Of a DNA stretch of 64,000 nucleotides, positions 9,801 through 17,957 are shown piece by piece (positions within the stretch are counted from its first letter, which is position 1; every line of letters begins with the position of its first letter). Source of the stretch: Nitrospinaceae bacterium (GTDB lineage: Bacteria; Nitrospinota; Nitrospinia; Nitrospinales; Nitrospinaceae); the NCBI GenBank assembly GCA_029261535.1, contig JAJDBF010000029.1, forward strand, positions 62,001 to 126,000, in the 5' to 3' direction. Made by a program: the position numbers and the translations under genes. The notes under the pieces are model-generated. The model saw only the letters and a program-made list of their open reading frames with translations, did no database searches and was not told the DNA's origin.

Positions 9801-12800
9801 TGTTTGACCGGCGGCACCACCACTTGCCGGGTGTCTCTGAAAATTTTATGATCGCTGATCATGTCAGCCTGCAGAAAAATATTGGGGACGTGTGCCTCGC
9901 CGATGTCGAGTGTCACCAGTTTTACCGGACCCTCCATGTGGATCAGTCGGAAACTTTCGATCTCTTCATTCTCGACACTGAACAACACATAACGATTGCC
10001 GGTGGACGCGGTGATCATCACGGGCGCAGTTTCACCGGCATGGAAGGTGTCCTTGTCGACGATCAACTGCAAACCGCCGGTGCGAAAACCAAGCTCGGTG
10101 GTTTCGTTGGTAGCGACCCAGACGGTGGTGTTGGCGGAAATCGGCGGTGTTTCCTGATCCTCGTGATTGAAGGCGAACTTGTAATAGCCATCGCGAGTCG
10201 GAGTAAAAGAAATCTCGGCTGTGCCTTCGGCAGAAGTTTCAATTGACCGGGTTAAAATTTCCTCGTGCTCGTAGCCGCGAAACTTTAACACCCATCCCTT
10301 GTTGCCCGGCACAGGTGGAGGTGGCCATAGAGAACTCTTCGCGCGTAATTTTTTGAGCTGATCGCCTGCAACTTCATGGCCCGAAGGATCGAGCCAGATT
10401 TCATTCCACTGGTCGCGGGTGATCTTGATCGTCCCGCCAACACTCAGCGGCTGGTTGTTGGCATCCAGTGTTTTAAGATCAACCGTCACCCGATCGTTCG
10501 GTTGAAACAGGTGATGTTTCGGTGTCAGATGCGCAAAAAACTTTTTGGGAGAAACGCGTACGGTTCCGGAGCTTCTGACTTCGCGCCGCGATTGATCGGT
10601 GACCCGCACCTCGATCCGGTATTCCAGATTCTGACCGTTGGTTGGCGTTTTAAATTTCAAGTGTGCCTTGCCCAGCGCATCGGTTTTGATCACCTCGCGT
10701 TTGATCTGCTGTCCGTTTCCCCAGGAGTGAGGCGGACTGTCCATATCCTTAAAGTACCAGGGAAATTCTGGAGTGGGTCGCCAGTACGGCTGGAATGTTT
10801 TTTGGTAAACCGTGACTTCGGCCTCCGCATTGATCACCGGTCCTCCAAAAAAATAGTCGGCCCCAATTTCAACTTCAACTATTTGCCCGGAGAGAAATAC
10901 TTTCTGGCGACCGTTTTCTTCCGGCGTTTGAATGTTAACTTTGAACTCGGGCAGTTTGTATTCCTCCAGGCGAAACATGATGGCACTGCCTAGGTGCTTT
11001 TTGCGCCCTTTGCTCCAGAAAGTAATTCGGTAGGAACCCAGCGGAATCGATTCGGATAACTCCAGATTGCCCCACGCACTGCCGAAAGAATTGAGACGGG
11101 TTTCGCCTTTTTCCAGTTTTGCCCCACGGGGATCAGTGATCTCGTATTCGACTTGGCTACCTGCGGGAGTTTTGTAAACTGATCCATTATGAATGCGGGC
11201 GGTCAGTTTCCAGTGGGCGGTCTCCTTCGGGCGGTAGGCCGGGCGATCGGTGGTGACGTAGAGTTTCCATTGTTCATTTTTGTTGGAAGAATAATAGTGA
11301 TGTCCAATAGCAAAAGCCTGACGGTCTTTCAACCGTGCTGTTGCGTAAATTCCTGAATTGGGTTTGCCGTCTCGCATAAAAACAGCAAGCCCTTCGGCAT
11401 TGGTTTTTCCTGCACGCGTTCGCCATATCCATTTGTTGTTCTCTCGGTATCTTTCAGAAAGGCGTACTTTTGCATTGGCGATCGGACTGCCGTCGTAGGA
11501 GTCGGCAAAATATAAAAGAGTTTTTTGATTCGAGGATTTCACCACCAGCGCGGCGTTGGTGACAAGAATGAGCTGGTGTGCGTGGAGACCTCCTGCGTGG
11601 ACACTCAGCAAATAGGCACCGGTCTTGAGTTTTTTGGAAATTTTGATGGGCTTATTTCCGAGCCGGTGCTCACCCTTGTCGTTGGTCTCCTCTTCCCAGG
11701 CTTGTATTTTTTGTGCGCGATCAAGAGGGATAGTGTCGAAAAATTTTGAGTTGTTGATATCTTCAGTTGGTTTCCAGGGTCCGGTCAGATCAATTGAATG
11801 AAGAGACAGGTCGATCTGTTTCAAGTTGCGCCAGTTGAGGTTGAACTGAACCTCAGAGCCGGGCAGAAATATATTCGACACGTTGACGTTCAATGTGGCA
11901 TTGGTAATTTGAGAAATATTTCTTTTGGCATTTTCATAGTGGCGGGTTTCGCCTTTGCTGAATTCACCGACAATGCGCCGGTAATAGCGCAGAGCTTTGA
12001 CGAAGTTTTGTTTCTGAATTTTTTGTCCATCTTTGAGGATGATGAATTCACCATGACCCTTGAGCCATTCTGCGTAATGAAATAAAGCATTGTCGTACCA
12101 GTCGGAGGTCTTACCCATCTTCAATGCTTCCTCGAAGGCTTCACTGGTTCGCTTCGAGGCGTTCCAGCCGCCTTGCCGTCTTTGGGTGAGCGCGATCAGG
12201 TATTGCGCCCGGTAGCGGTCTTCCGGTTGCTTCGCGATCTTGAGAACATTTTCGAGAATGTTCATCGGCAGACGGTTGCCGTAGTTTCCATACAGATAAT
12301 GGCGGCCTCGCCAGGGTGGTGATGCAATGGTCCAGATTATTTTGAGGTAGCGTTGGCGTGCCTGTTCAATATCGCGTGCCCCGGCCCACCAGTCGAGGGC
12401 GGTCTGATAATGTTGCCAGGCGGCGGACCAGTTATGAGTCTGATTGCGCACCCACCAGAAATCGGCGAGCGATTCTTTCACTTCCGCATAGATGCGATCC
12501 TTATCCTCGTTGCGCACAATATCACGCACCATGCGTTCAAGCTGGGTCCTGGCCTGTTCGGTTTTGGTGTTGTCCGGGTTGTGGGTTGCGGATTCCATGC
12601 GCCAGAGAGTGTCGGCGAGGCGGAACGCCACCCATTTTTTTCCACTTGCCGACAGGTTGGCATTTTGCGCTTCCTGATAGAGTGTGTGCGCACGCGAATA
12701 TGAACCTTCTTCAAAAAAAGTTTCGGCTTTCTTTTTTAAAGAAGAGTAGTCAGGTGATCCTCCGGCGTGGGAGGCAGTGAAATTCAGGAATAAAAATAAA

Positions 12801-12838
12801 GGGATAAAGAATAATACCGACCAGGATTTTTCTGGCAT
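6824..12838 (-). CDS. Bacterial alpha-2-macroglobulin with thioester, TPR-like N-terminal extension
   Basis: Bacterial alpha-2-macroglobulins trap proteases in the periplasm through a bait region and a reactive thioester. I start the 2004-residue product at ATG 12838: GAGG lies about six bases upstream and the next residues form a signal peptide (hydrophobic VLFFIPLFLFLNFTA, cleavage near SHA-GG). An in-frame start at 12910 would add 24 unlikely residues. After the signal there is a helical repeat-like segment (residues 30-300), then macroglobulin domains (ANAKVRLSERY; GLVDESVYAI), the family signature FWQPDVRTGRDGKAEINITF, and the intact thioester GCTEQ at about residue 1420 inside PYGCTEQTLSRFLP. 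The helical thioester domain follows (DGGWSWWKKGKSDPFMSAY). There is no lipobox cysteine, unlike E. coli YfhM, so it should be soluble or secreted. No pbpC neighbour is present. The kinase gene is 16 bases upstream. Confidence 0.93.
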   Translation of the reverse strand: MPEKSWSVLFFIPLFLFLNFTASHAGGSPDYSSLKKKAETFFEEGSYSRAHTLYQEAQNANLSASGKKWVAFRLADTLWRMESATHNPDNTKTEQARTQLERMVRDIVRNEDKDRIYAEVKESLADFWWVRNQTHNWSAAWQHYQTALDWWAGARDIEQARQRYLKIIWTIASPPWRGRHYLYGNYGNRLPMNILENVLKIAKQPEDRYRAQYLIALTQRRQGGWNASKRTSEAFEEALKMGKTSDWYDNALFHYAEWLKGHGEFIILKDGQKIQKQNFVKALRYYRRIVGEFSKGETRHYENAKRNISQITNATLNVNVSNIFLPGSEVQFNLNWRNLKQIDLSLHSIDLTGPWKPTEDINNSKFFDTIPLDRAQKIQAWEEETNDKGEHRLGNKPIKISKKLKTGAYLLSVHAGGLHAHQLILVTNAALVVKSSNQKTLLYFADSYDGSPIANAKVRLSERYRENNKWIWRTRAGKTNAEGLAVFMRDGKPNSGIYATARLKDRQAFAIGHHYYSSNKNEQWKLYVTTDRPAYRPKETAHWKLTARIHNGSVYKTPAGSQVEYEITDPRGAKLEKGETRLNSFGSAWGNLELSESIPLGSYRITFWSKGRKKHLGSAIMFRLEEYKLPEFKVNIQTPEENGRQKVFLSGQIVEVEIGADYFFGGPVINAEAEVTVYQKTFQPYWRPTPEFPWYFKDMDSPPHSWGNGQQIKREVIKTDALGKAHLKFKTPTNGQNLEYRIEVRVTDQSRREVRSSGTVRVSPKKFFAHLTPKHHLFQPNDRVTVDLKTLDANNQPLSVGGTIKITRDQWNEIWLDPSGHEVAGDQLKKLRAKSSLWPPPPVPGNKGWVLKFRGYEHEEILTRSIETSAEGTAEISFTPTRDGYYKFAFNHEDQETPPISANTTVWVATNETTELGFRTGGLQLIVDKDTFHAGETAPVMITASTGNRYVLFSVENEEIESFRLIHMEGPVKLVTLDIGEAHVPNIFLQADMISDHKIFRDTRQVVVPPVKQFLKVDVTTDKEQYGPRDKGRITVTTKDHEGKPVSAEVSLGLVDESVYAIQKDLAPDPRQFFWGDKRGHRVQTTSSFQIKRYIGLEEDEKGVLYEKRDLDSLRASQVSGGGRGNFAQYKAKSGKVAGFKNEGKSSAYPASAPMARDALSFADSSSSREIFAEEAMVGGNAGGGSEDPTVVVRSDFRTTIFWQPDVRTGRDGKAEINITFPDSLTEWRATARATTERNRVGWAKSQAHTQKPLIARLQAPRFFVVGDEVTLSAVINNNTDEPMTVTPKLDVSGLKLIGRKIGKRVSMEEIKKQVTVPARGEFRVDWLVRAVQAGDVRIKITTKGKRHGDAMEKTFLAHEHGIEKFIARSGKMRGDSITASFDLPKARKPDTTRVTVQVTPSLAVTMLDSLPYLIDFPYGCTEQTLSRFLPTVVVANTLKGLGLKTSDILGRVFGGIDHDNTGKTHRKGKRDLKKLTRMVEKGLDRLTDFQHSDGGWSWWKKGKSDPFMSAYVLWGLSLATQSGEAVNPNILARAYNYLSKVLVEAENDYALQAWELHAAVYYQTQSNKGRAGRFEKKAFENLWDNRTRLNAYTRALLALSAHYMKDEKRAQVLVRNLENGVIADDSPDTSIIQRGKQKTSGTVTGTAHWGEDGIYYRWSEGGVEATAFVLKALLTIAPKHKLVEPTVNWLIKNRRGAHWSNTRDTAIVLMTLTDYLNISGELETTAGYEVSFNGKIIAKEKVTDVLTAPSTFTVNASLIQDGDNRLQVARTSGKGPLYYSVQAEYFSLEEPIPAAGNEIFVRRQYYKLSGRPTLLKGYVYDKVPLKDGESLTSGDRVETVLTIEAKNHYEYLIFEDLKPAGFEAVEVKSGLPVYARELKQSGVKHRFSKDRKAALERTKQSVSARGLTGKSRVSGSFIAPPAPQAEGDAADYTGRQRLVYQELRDRKVALFVDKMPQGVWEIRYDLRAETPGTFHALPLMGHAMYIPEIRANGAEVRVTILDK

Positions 12839-12854
12839 GAGAACCTCGTATGTA

Positions 12855-13733
12855 TCAACGGATGAATTGAGTGATAATAGTTTCGACCGAGCCGAGATAC
12901 GACTCGCCAAATAAATTCAAGTGATTGAGCAGGTGATACAGGTTATAAATATCCCGCCGTTCCGTGTAGCCGGGATTCAGCGGAAACGCCTCGTGATACC
13001 CATCGTAAAACGCTTGCGGCATGCGACCGAACAACTCGGTCATGGCGAGATCCGCTTCTCGCAATCCAAAATGCACAGCCGGATCAAATATCGCGGCTGA
13101 ACCGTCGGGTCCACAAAAATGATTACCGGACCACAAGTCACCATGGATCAAAGCCGGTTGTTCGTTTTCCAAATCGAGCAGGTCCTCTAACCTGACACGC
13201 AATTGATCAAGTTTAGAATCGATGTGGTTTGGCAACCGTCCGGAATTCCGCGCCAGTTCCTGCTGATAGCCGAGCCGCTGATCGCGGAAAAAAGTCAGGC
13301 CGTCTTTTTCTTTTGTATTTATTTGCGGCGTTGATCCAATAAAATTATTGTGATCCAGCCCGTAGGCATCAGTCGTAGTGCGGTGCATGGTGGCAAGGGC
13401 GCGCCCGAAGCGGGTAAAGTAATCTCCTTCCGGAGAGGTGGATTCCAGATACTCCAGAATTAAAAATCGTGCGTCCTTTTCCTGATCGCAGGCGATGACC
13501 TTTGGAATGCGCGGCCCGCCGCTGACCGAGACCATCAACCGCAATCCCATAGCTTCGGTCTCGAATAAACCGGCCGGGGAATGGGTATTCATTTTTACGA
13601 ACACCCGCATGCCGTCATCAAGGATCAACACCTGCGCCTGATTGATACAACCGCCGCCGATGTCACATGCCGAGGCGATACTGACATCACGTCCGAGCGC
13701 ATCGGATAATCGTTTTTGTATGGCCTCTCTCAT
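12855..13733 (-). CDS. Fructosamine-3-kinase family protein
   Basis: Members phosphorylate sugar-amine adducts (fructosamines or ribulosamines) on proteins or small molecules so that the adduct falls off, a glycation-repair role. The 292-residue product has the aminoglycoside-kinase-like fold signature: catalytic ALIHGDLWSGN, the metal-binding Asp in AAIFDPAVHFG, and READLAMTELFG, all typical of this family. A Gly-rich DIGGGCINQA near the N-terminus corresponds to the nucleotide-binding turn. I chose ATG 13733, four bases after the phosphatase stop, which suggests translational coupling; the longer upstream frame overlaps the phosphatase and is spurious. Pairing with a low-molecular-weight phosphatase is a recurrent bacterial arrangement and supports a shared deglycation role (inference). 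Confidence 0.9.
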   Translation of the reverse strand: MREAIQKRLSDALGRDVSIASACDIGGGCINQAQVLILDDGMRVFVKMNTHSPAGLFETEAMGLRLMVSVSGGPRIPKVIACDQEKDARFLILEYLESTSPEGDYFTRFGRALATMHRTTTDAYGLDHNNFIGSTPQINTKEKDGLTFFRDQRLGYQQELARNSGRLPNHIDSKLDQLRVRLEDLLDLENEQPALIHGDLWSGNHFCGPDGSAAIFDPAVHFGLREADLAMTELFGRMPQAFYDGYHEAFPLNPGYTERRDIYNLYHLLNHLNLFGESYLGSVETIITQFIR

Positions 13734-13737
13734 CGGG

Positions 13738-14229
13738 TCAGAGCAATTCCCGCTTGATAAAATCGAGCAGAGGCGGGCAGGTACGGTTGACGATATCGAA
13801 CACAGTTTCGAATCCTTTGCCCCCCCCGTAATACGGATCGGGGACATCGAAGTCGCCGTTGTGCGCAGGATCAAATTCACGGAACATTTTAAGTTTACCT
13901 TTCGGGACGTTGCCGGAGCCCATATAGTCGAGGGATTCTTTATTCGTCTGGTCCATGGCAAGCACAAGATCGAAGCGTTTGAAATCGCTCGGCTGAAATT
14001 GTTCAGCGGTGGACAGCAATTGGATGCCGTAAGAGTTGGCGGTGGACTGCATACGTTCATCGGGTCGTGCCCCGACGTGCCAGCCGCCGGTGCCAGCGGA
14101 ATGGACGATGATGCGATCTTCCATGCCCTGCTCTTTTAGCAGGTGTTGAAATACCCCTTCGGCAAGAGGGGAACGACAAATATTTCCAAGACATACGAAG
14201 CAGATAGTGGCAGTGGTGTCTGAGGTCAT
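13738..14229 (-). CDS. Low-molecular-weight phosphotyrosine/ribulosamine-phosphate phosphatase
   Basis: A 163-residue member of the low-molecular-weight protein tyrosine phosphatase family. The P-loop VCLGNICRSP carries nucleophile Cys13 and Arg19, and the general-acid motif DPYYGGG is present near the C-terminus. Start ATG 14229 places the P-loop at the usual distance from the N-terminus; an upstream in-frame extension to 14352 adds 41 atypical residues. No strong ribosome binding site is visible. It is the first gene of an apparent minus-strand operon with the fructosamine-kinase-like gene and perhaps the macroglobulin. It may act on phosphotyrosine proteins or on phosphorylated ribulosamines; the sequence does not separate these. 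Confidence 0.9.
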   Translation of the reverse strand: MTSDTTATICFVCLGNICRSPLAEGVFQHLLKEQGMEDRIIVHSAGTGGWHVGARPDERMQSTANSYGIQLLSTAEQFQPSDFKRFDLVLAMDQTNKESLDYMGSGNVPKGKLKMFREFDPAHNGDFDVPDPYYGGGKGFETVFDIVNRTCPPLLDFIKRELL

Positions 14230-14396
14230 TTTGGGTGATTGATTTGAAGGTGAATTCGTTTTAAGATGCGCTGGAACCGACAGCCAACAGGGGTTTTTCA
14301 CAGCGGCCCGGAACAACGCGTGTCCTTTTATTGTAAAACACCGTTTGCCCACCGTTCAACCTGCAATTTCCCGTACCCGAAAAAAGGAAAACGACC

Positions 14397-15692
14397 TTGA
14401 TCGAGCGCTATACATTGCCTGAAATGGCGGCTATCTGGACGCCCGAAAACAAATTCCAGATCTGGCTCGATATTGAAATCGCGGCCTGCGAAGCCCTCGC
14501 CAAGCGCGGGGAGATACCAAAATCCGCAGTAGCGGACATGAAGAAAAACGCCGGGTTTGATGTGGCCCGGATTGATGAAATTGAGCGCGAGGTGAAACAC
14601 GATGTGATCGCGTTTTTAACGTCCGTAGCCGAGCATATTGGCGAGTCGGCTCGGTACATGCACCTCGGCATGACTTCATCCGACGTGCTGGACACGGCGA
14701 TGGGAGTTCAACTCAAACAGGCGGCGGATCTCATTTTGAAAGAGCTCACTGCATTACGCAAGGCGATCAAAAAGCGCGCGCTTGAGTTCAAGATGACGCC
14801 AGTGGTGGGTCGCTCGCACGGGATTCATGCAGAACCGACGACTTTTGGTTTGAAGATGGCGATCTGGTATGAAGAAATCGGGCGAGGAATCGAACGCTTG
14901 AAAAGTGCCCGAACACGGGTGGCCGTCGGGCAGGTGTCCGGGGCTGTTGGTGTCTTTGCCGGAATAGACCCGGAGGTGGAAGCTTCCGTTTGCAAAAAAC
15001 TGGGGCTCAAGCCGTCACCGGTTTCCAGCCAGATTATTCAGCGCGACCGCCACGCAGAATTTTTCTCCGTGCTCGCATTACTCGCGTCCTCCATCGACAA
15101 GTTTGCCGTGGAAGTGCGTCACATGCAGCGCACCGAGGTACTGGAGGCCGAGGAATTTTTCTCGAAAGGGCAGAAGGGATCGTCTGCCATGCCGCACAAA
15201 CGCAACCCGGTGGTCTCCGAACAGATGTCCGGGCTGGCGCGGGTGGTGCGAGGTAATGCGATGGCGGCGATGGAAAACATGCCGCTCTGGCACGAACGCG
15301 ACATCAGTCATTCTTCGGTTGAGCGCATCATTGCACCGGACAGCACCATTCTGGTGCATTACATGGTGCGCAAATTTACCCGGCTGGTGGACAACCTGCT
15401 GGTGTATCCAAAAAATATGATGCGCAACCTCGAACAAACCGGCGGACTGATTTTTTCCGAGCACATCCTGCTGGCCCTGTGTCGCAAAGGGCTCACCCGT
15501 GATCGCGCTTACCGCATGGTTCAGCGCAATGCGATGCAGGTGTGGGAGAAGGGTGGAGATTTTAAAGCCCTCCTGAAAAAAGACAAGGATATTAAAAAAT
15601 CGCTGAGCGCAAAAGAGATCGATCGCGCGTTCGATCAAAAGCACCATCTGCGCAATGTGGATAAAATCTTTAAACGAGTTTTTAAAAAATAA
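14397..15692 (+). CDS. purB: Adenylosuccinate lyase
   Basis: Cleaves SAICAR to AICAR and adenylosuccinate to AMP, each with release of fumarate. The 431-residue product begins with the family-typical IERYTLPEMAAIW and contains the fumarase/aspartase signature GSSAMPHKRNP (near residue 265) plus GRSHGIHAEPTTFG with the catalytic His region. The start is TTG at 14397, supported by AAAAAGGAAA about eight bases upstream and by the conserved N-terminus; the first ATG would remove nine conserved residues. The purC gene follows after 11 bases, so the two form a purBC operon. The phosphatase gene on the other side is divergent, with the shared promoter region at 14230-14396. Confidence 0.96.
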   Translation: MIERYTLPEMAAIWTPENKFQIWLDIEIAACEALAKRGEIPKSAVADMKKNAGFDVARIDEIEREVKHDVIAFLTSVAEHIGESARYMHLGMTSSDVLDTAMGVQLKQAADLILKELTALRKAIKKRALEFKMTPVVGRSHGIHAEPTTFGLKMAIWYEEIGRGIERLKSARTRVAVGQVSGAVGVFAGIDPEVEASVCKKLGLKPSPVSSQIIQRDRHAEFFSVLALLASSIDKFAVEVRHMQRTEVLEAEEFFSKGQKGSSAMPHKRNPVVSEQMSGLARVVRGNAMAAMENMPLWHERDISHSSVERIIAPDSTILVHYMVRKFTRLVDNLLVYPKNMMRNLEQTGGLIFSEHILLALCRKGLTRDRAYRMVQRNAMQVWEKGGDFKALLKKDKDIKKSLSAKEIDRAFDQKHHLRNVDKIFKRVFKK

Positions 15693-15703
15693 CAGGTGAA
15701 AGA

Positions 15704-16420
15704 ATGAAACGGCAGAAACAACTCTACGAAGGTAAATCGAAAATTATTTTCAATACTGATGACCCGGATTTGGTGATCCAGTATTTCAAGGACGATGCCT
15801 CGGCGTTCAACGGGGTGAAGAAGGGTACCATCGTCGATAAAGGTGTGATCAACAATCACATTTCAGCGGTGATTTATCGTTTCCTTGAGAGCAAGGGCAT
15901 TCCTACACATTATGTAGAACACATGAGCGATCGTGAGCAGTTGACCAAAAAGCTCGACATCATCATGGTGGAGGTTGTTTTGCGCAACGTGGTGGCGGGT
16001 AGCCTGGCCAAGCGAATGGGGCGACCCGAGGGGGAAGTATTGAAGAACCCCATCCTTGAATTTTATTACAAGGATGATGATCTGGGCGACCCGATGATCA
16101 ACGAATATCACATTCGCGAGTTTGGTCTTGCTACAGACGACGAGGTGCAACAGTTGAAGGATTTTGGATTCAAGATCAACGACCTGCTGGTCGAGTATTT
16201 CAAGGAGCGCGGGATTCGTCTGGTGGATTACAAGCTGGAGTTCGGTCGTCACCAAGGCAAAATTTTACTGGGTGATGAGATCAGTCCGGACGGGTGCCGA
16301 TTGTGGGATTTAAAAACTGATGAGAAGTTGGATAAAGATCGGTTCCGCTTCAACCTCGGGAAAGTTGAAGAAAAGTATCAGGAAGTCTATAACTTGATTT
16401 GTGGGGATGCCAAGATTTAA
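15704..16420 (+). CDS. purC: Phosphoribosylaminoimidazole-succinocarboxamide synthase
   Basis: SAICAR synthetase: condenses CAIR with aspartate using ATP. The 238-residue length is normal for the short bacterial form. Family segments are LYEGKSKIIF (7-16), AFNGVKKGTI, VEVVLRNVVAGSLAKR and the acidic DEISPDGCRLWD near the C-terminus. GGTGAAAGA precedes the ATG. Its 3' end overlaps the convergent Cys-rich small gene by four bases, so there is no room for a dedicated terminator. Confidence 0.97.
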   Translation: MKRQKQLYEGKSKIIFNTDDPDLVIQYFKDDASAFNGVKKGTIVDKGVINNHISAVIYRFLESKGIPTHYVEHMSDREQLTKKLDIIMVEVVLRNVVAGSLAKRMGRPEGEVLKNPILEFYYKDDDLGDPMINEYHIREFGLATDDEVQQLKDFGFKINDLLVEYFKERGIRLVDYKLEFGRHQGKILLGDEISPDGCRLWDLKTDEKLDKDRFRFNLGKVEEKYQEVYNLICGDAKI

Positions 16421-16692
16421 CCTTCGGTCGCGACGCATTCCACCTTGATTGGTGGAGTTGCTGAGCAATCCATGGATTCGGTGCGCCCGTTGGCGGCCCC
16501 GGCGCAGGCCGTGCTAATGCCCAACTGAACCATCTCGTTGCGTTCCTTTCCTTCGACAAACTCGCACACTTCGAGTCCGTTGTACTCGATACAAATCTCG
16601 CAACGCATGTGGTTACCTCCGAGGATCATGGAGACGGACAGGCCCGCCAGACCCACCAAAAAAATCAGTGTCACCATCGTTCCTTTATTCAT
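16417..16692 (-). CDS. Small membrane-anchored or secreted Cys-rich protein
   Basis: A 91-residue protein with an N-terminal hydrophobic segment (MVTLIFLVGLAGLSVSMIL, 6-24) and a hydrophilic remainder with six cysteines (C31, C34, C43, C63, C76, C86) that could form three disulfides outside the cytoplasm. I know no function. Its start overlaps the oligoribonuclease stop as ATGA (16689-16692), so it is translationally coupled as the last member of a three-gene unit. The regular CEICIEYNGLEVCE spacing suggests a conserved family rather than a chance frame. Confidence 0.75.
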   Translation of the reverse strand: MNKGTMVTLIFLVGLAGLSVSMILGGNHMRCEICIEYNGLEVCEFVEGKERNEMVQLGISTACAGAANGRTESMDCSATPPIKVECVATEG

Positions 16693-17291
16693 GCTTTGCT
16701 ATCCTCGTTGTCTGATGAATCTTTTTCTTCCGGCGGCCTGCCGTTGCCAATAAAATAATGCTGGCGGTAGAAAACCAATTCCTCGATCGATTCGCGAATA
16801 TCTGTCAGGGCCATGTGTGCGCCACTTTTCTTGGGAACTTTGGGGCCATTCGGATACCATCGTTTTACAATTTCCTTGATGGAAGTGACATCGATGGTTC
16901 GGTAATGCAGGTGGTCGGCCAGTTCCTTCATGTATTTATCAAGAAACTTGCGATCCTGATGTACCGAGTTGCCGCATAAAGGTGAGATCTTGTACTGAAT
17001 GTAAGGCTTGATGAAATCAAGCGTGGCCCGTTCCGCTTCCGCCAGCCCGATTTTGGAATTGCGCACTTTGTCCACCAGACCGGAAGCCGTGTGATGCTGA
17101 GTGTTCCAGTCATCCATCCGGTTGAGCAGTTCGTCCGGTTGATGGATGACAAGGTTGGGGCCTTCCGCAACAATATTGAGATGTTTGTCGGTGATGATGG
17201 TGGCGATCTCAATGATGGATTCGACTTCATGGTCGAGTCCGGTCATTTCCAGATCAATCCAGACTAAATGATTGGGGTCTACCTTGGTCAT
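16689..17291 (-). CDS. orn: Oligoribonuclease (DEDDh 3'-5' exonuclease)
   Basis: Degrades di- to pentaribonucleotides, including linear pGpG from cyclic-di-GMP turnover. The 200-residue product has exonuclease motif I WIDLEMTGLD (D12, E14), motif II around CGNSVHQDRKFLDKYM, and motif III GAHMALTDIRESIEEL with the His-x4-Asp pair of the DEDDh type. The length is slightly above the usual 180 because of an acidic C-terminal tail (PPEEKDSSDNEDSKA). Its start overlaps the preceding gene's stop by four bases (ATGA at 17288-17291). Confidence 0.95.
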   Translation of the reverse strand: MTKVDPNHLVWIDLEMTGLDHEVESIIEIATIITDKHLNIVAEGPNLVIHQPDELLNRMDDWNTQHHTASGLVDKVRNSKIGLAEAERATLDFIKPYIQYKISPLCGNSVHQDRKFLDKYMKELADHLHYRTIDVTSIKEIVKRWYPNGPKVPKKSGAHMALTDIRESIEELVFYRQHYFIGNGRPPEEKDSSDNEDSKA

Positions 17292-17692
17292 TGGTTTTGT
17301 TTTAGTAATTCCTGGAGAACCTTGCTGGACTCCAGGGCTTTTATTTTTGGGTCGGATACAATCCTGGCAAGATTTTTTTCCCGAATCGCTTTCATGAGTT
17401 CGGGGTCCTGCAGGATTTTCTGAAGTGCTGGATTATCGCGAAGCTTTTCAATTTTGCTCATGGATTCCGGATCGTTGCGCAGTTGGTCCTCTATCCCGTC
17501 AGCTTTTTTTTGTGCTGACGGAATGGGTTTTCTTGATGAAGGTGGCGAAGGGATTTTTGTTTTTTGTTGAGAAGCTCTTTTCTGAGGCACACTGGTTTTC
17601 GCAGGGCCCCAGGCATCTGCCAGCACAGGGTTCGTCGTCACCAGACTCGCCATGACAAACAGGCTCATGAGAAAAATCAGTTTTCGCTTCAT
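17288..17692 (-). CDS. Secreted protein with STI1-like Asp-Pro helical repeats
   Basis: A 134-residue protein starting at ATG 17692 (AGGATG about ten bases upstream; an earlier start at 17743 would hide the signal peptide). Residues 1-26 form a clear Sec signal (KRKLIFLMSLFVMASLVT...VLA-DA). A Pro/Ser/Lys-rich linker follows, and then a C-terminal domain with the spacing DPESMSKIEKLRDNP, QDPELMKAIR and SDPKIKALESSKV, which looks like the STI1/DP domain of Hsp70/Hsp90 co-chaperones. Here the domain would sit in the periplasm. It opens the coupled unit with orn. The function is unknown and the domain call rests on pattern only. Confidence 0.7.
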   Translation of the reverse strand: MKRKLIFLMSLFVMASLVTTNPVLADAWGPAKTSVPQKRASQQKTKIPSPPSSRKPIPSAQKKADGIEDQLRNDPESMSKIEKLRDNPALQKILQDPELMKAIREKNLARIVSDPKIKALESSKVLQELLKQNQ

Positions 17693-17836
17693 GAAATGGT
17701 CATCCTGCAAAAAATAAAAAGAAGAAAACTGCTCCAGGGTCACAAACTTTGAGGAAACCTAAAACGATGCGAATTCCCTTTTGAGGAGCAACGCGCTGAA
17801 ATTTTTTTGGTCGCTTAAAGCCAACGTTAGTTTCAA

Positions 17837-17856
17837 GGTTACTCAGAATTGTAACC
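17837..17856. promoter_or_regulatory. Inverted repeat, possible operator or weak stem
   Basis: GGTTAC (17837-17842) and GTAACC (17851-17856) form a 6-bp dyad with an eight-base spacer in the region between argF (ends 17958, minus) and the start of the STI1-like gene (17692). It could be an operator for the latter. There is no T-tract, so it is not a convincing terminator. Confidence 0.25.
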
Positions 17857-17957
17857 TATCGCGTTGAGGTTTCCAAGGTGTCCCGGAAGACTTTTCACCA
17901 GGTTTCGGAGAACGGCCTGTGATCTACCGAAGAGGGATCGGTTAACGTTTTTGAAAA

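Noticed and set aside
14230..14396. Purine riboswitch upstream of purBC
   Set aside because: No conserved purine-riboswitch core or three-way junction pattern could be found in the leader.
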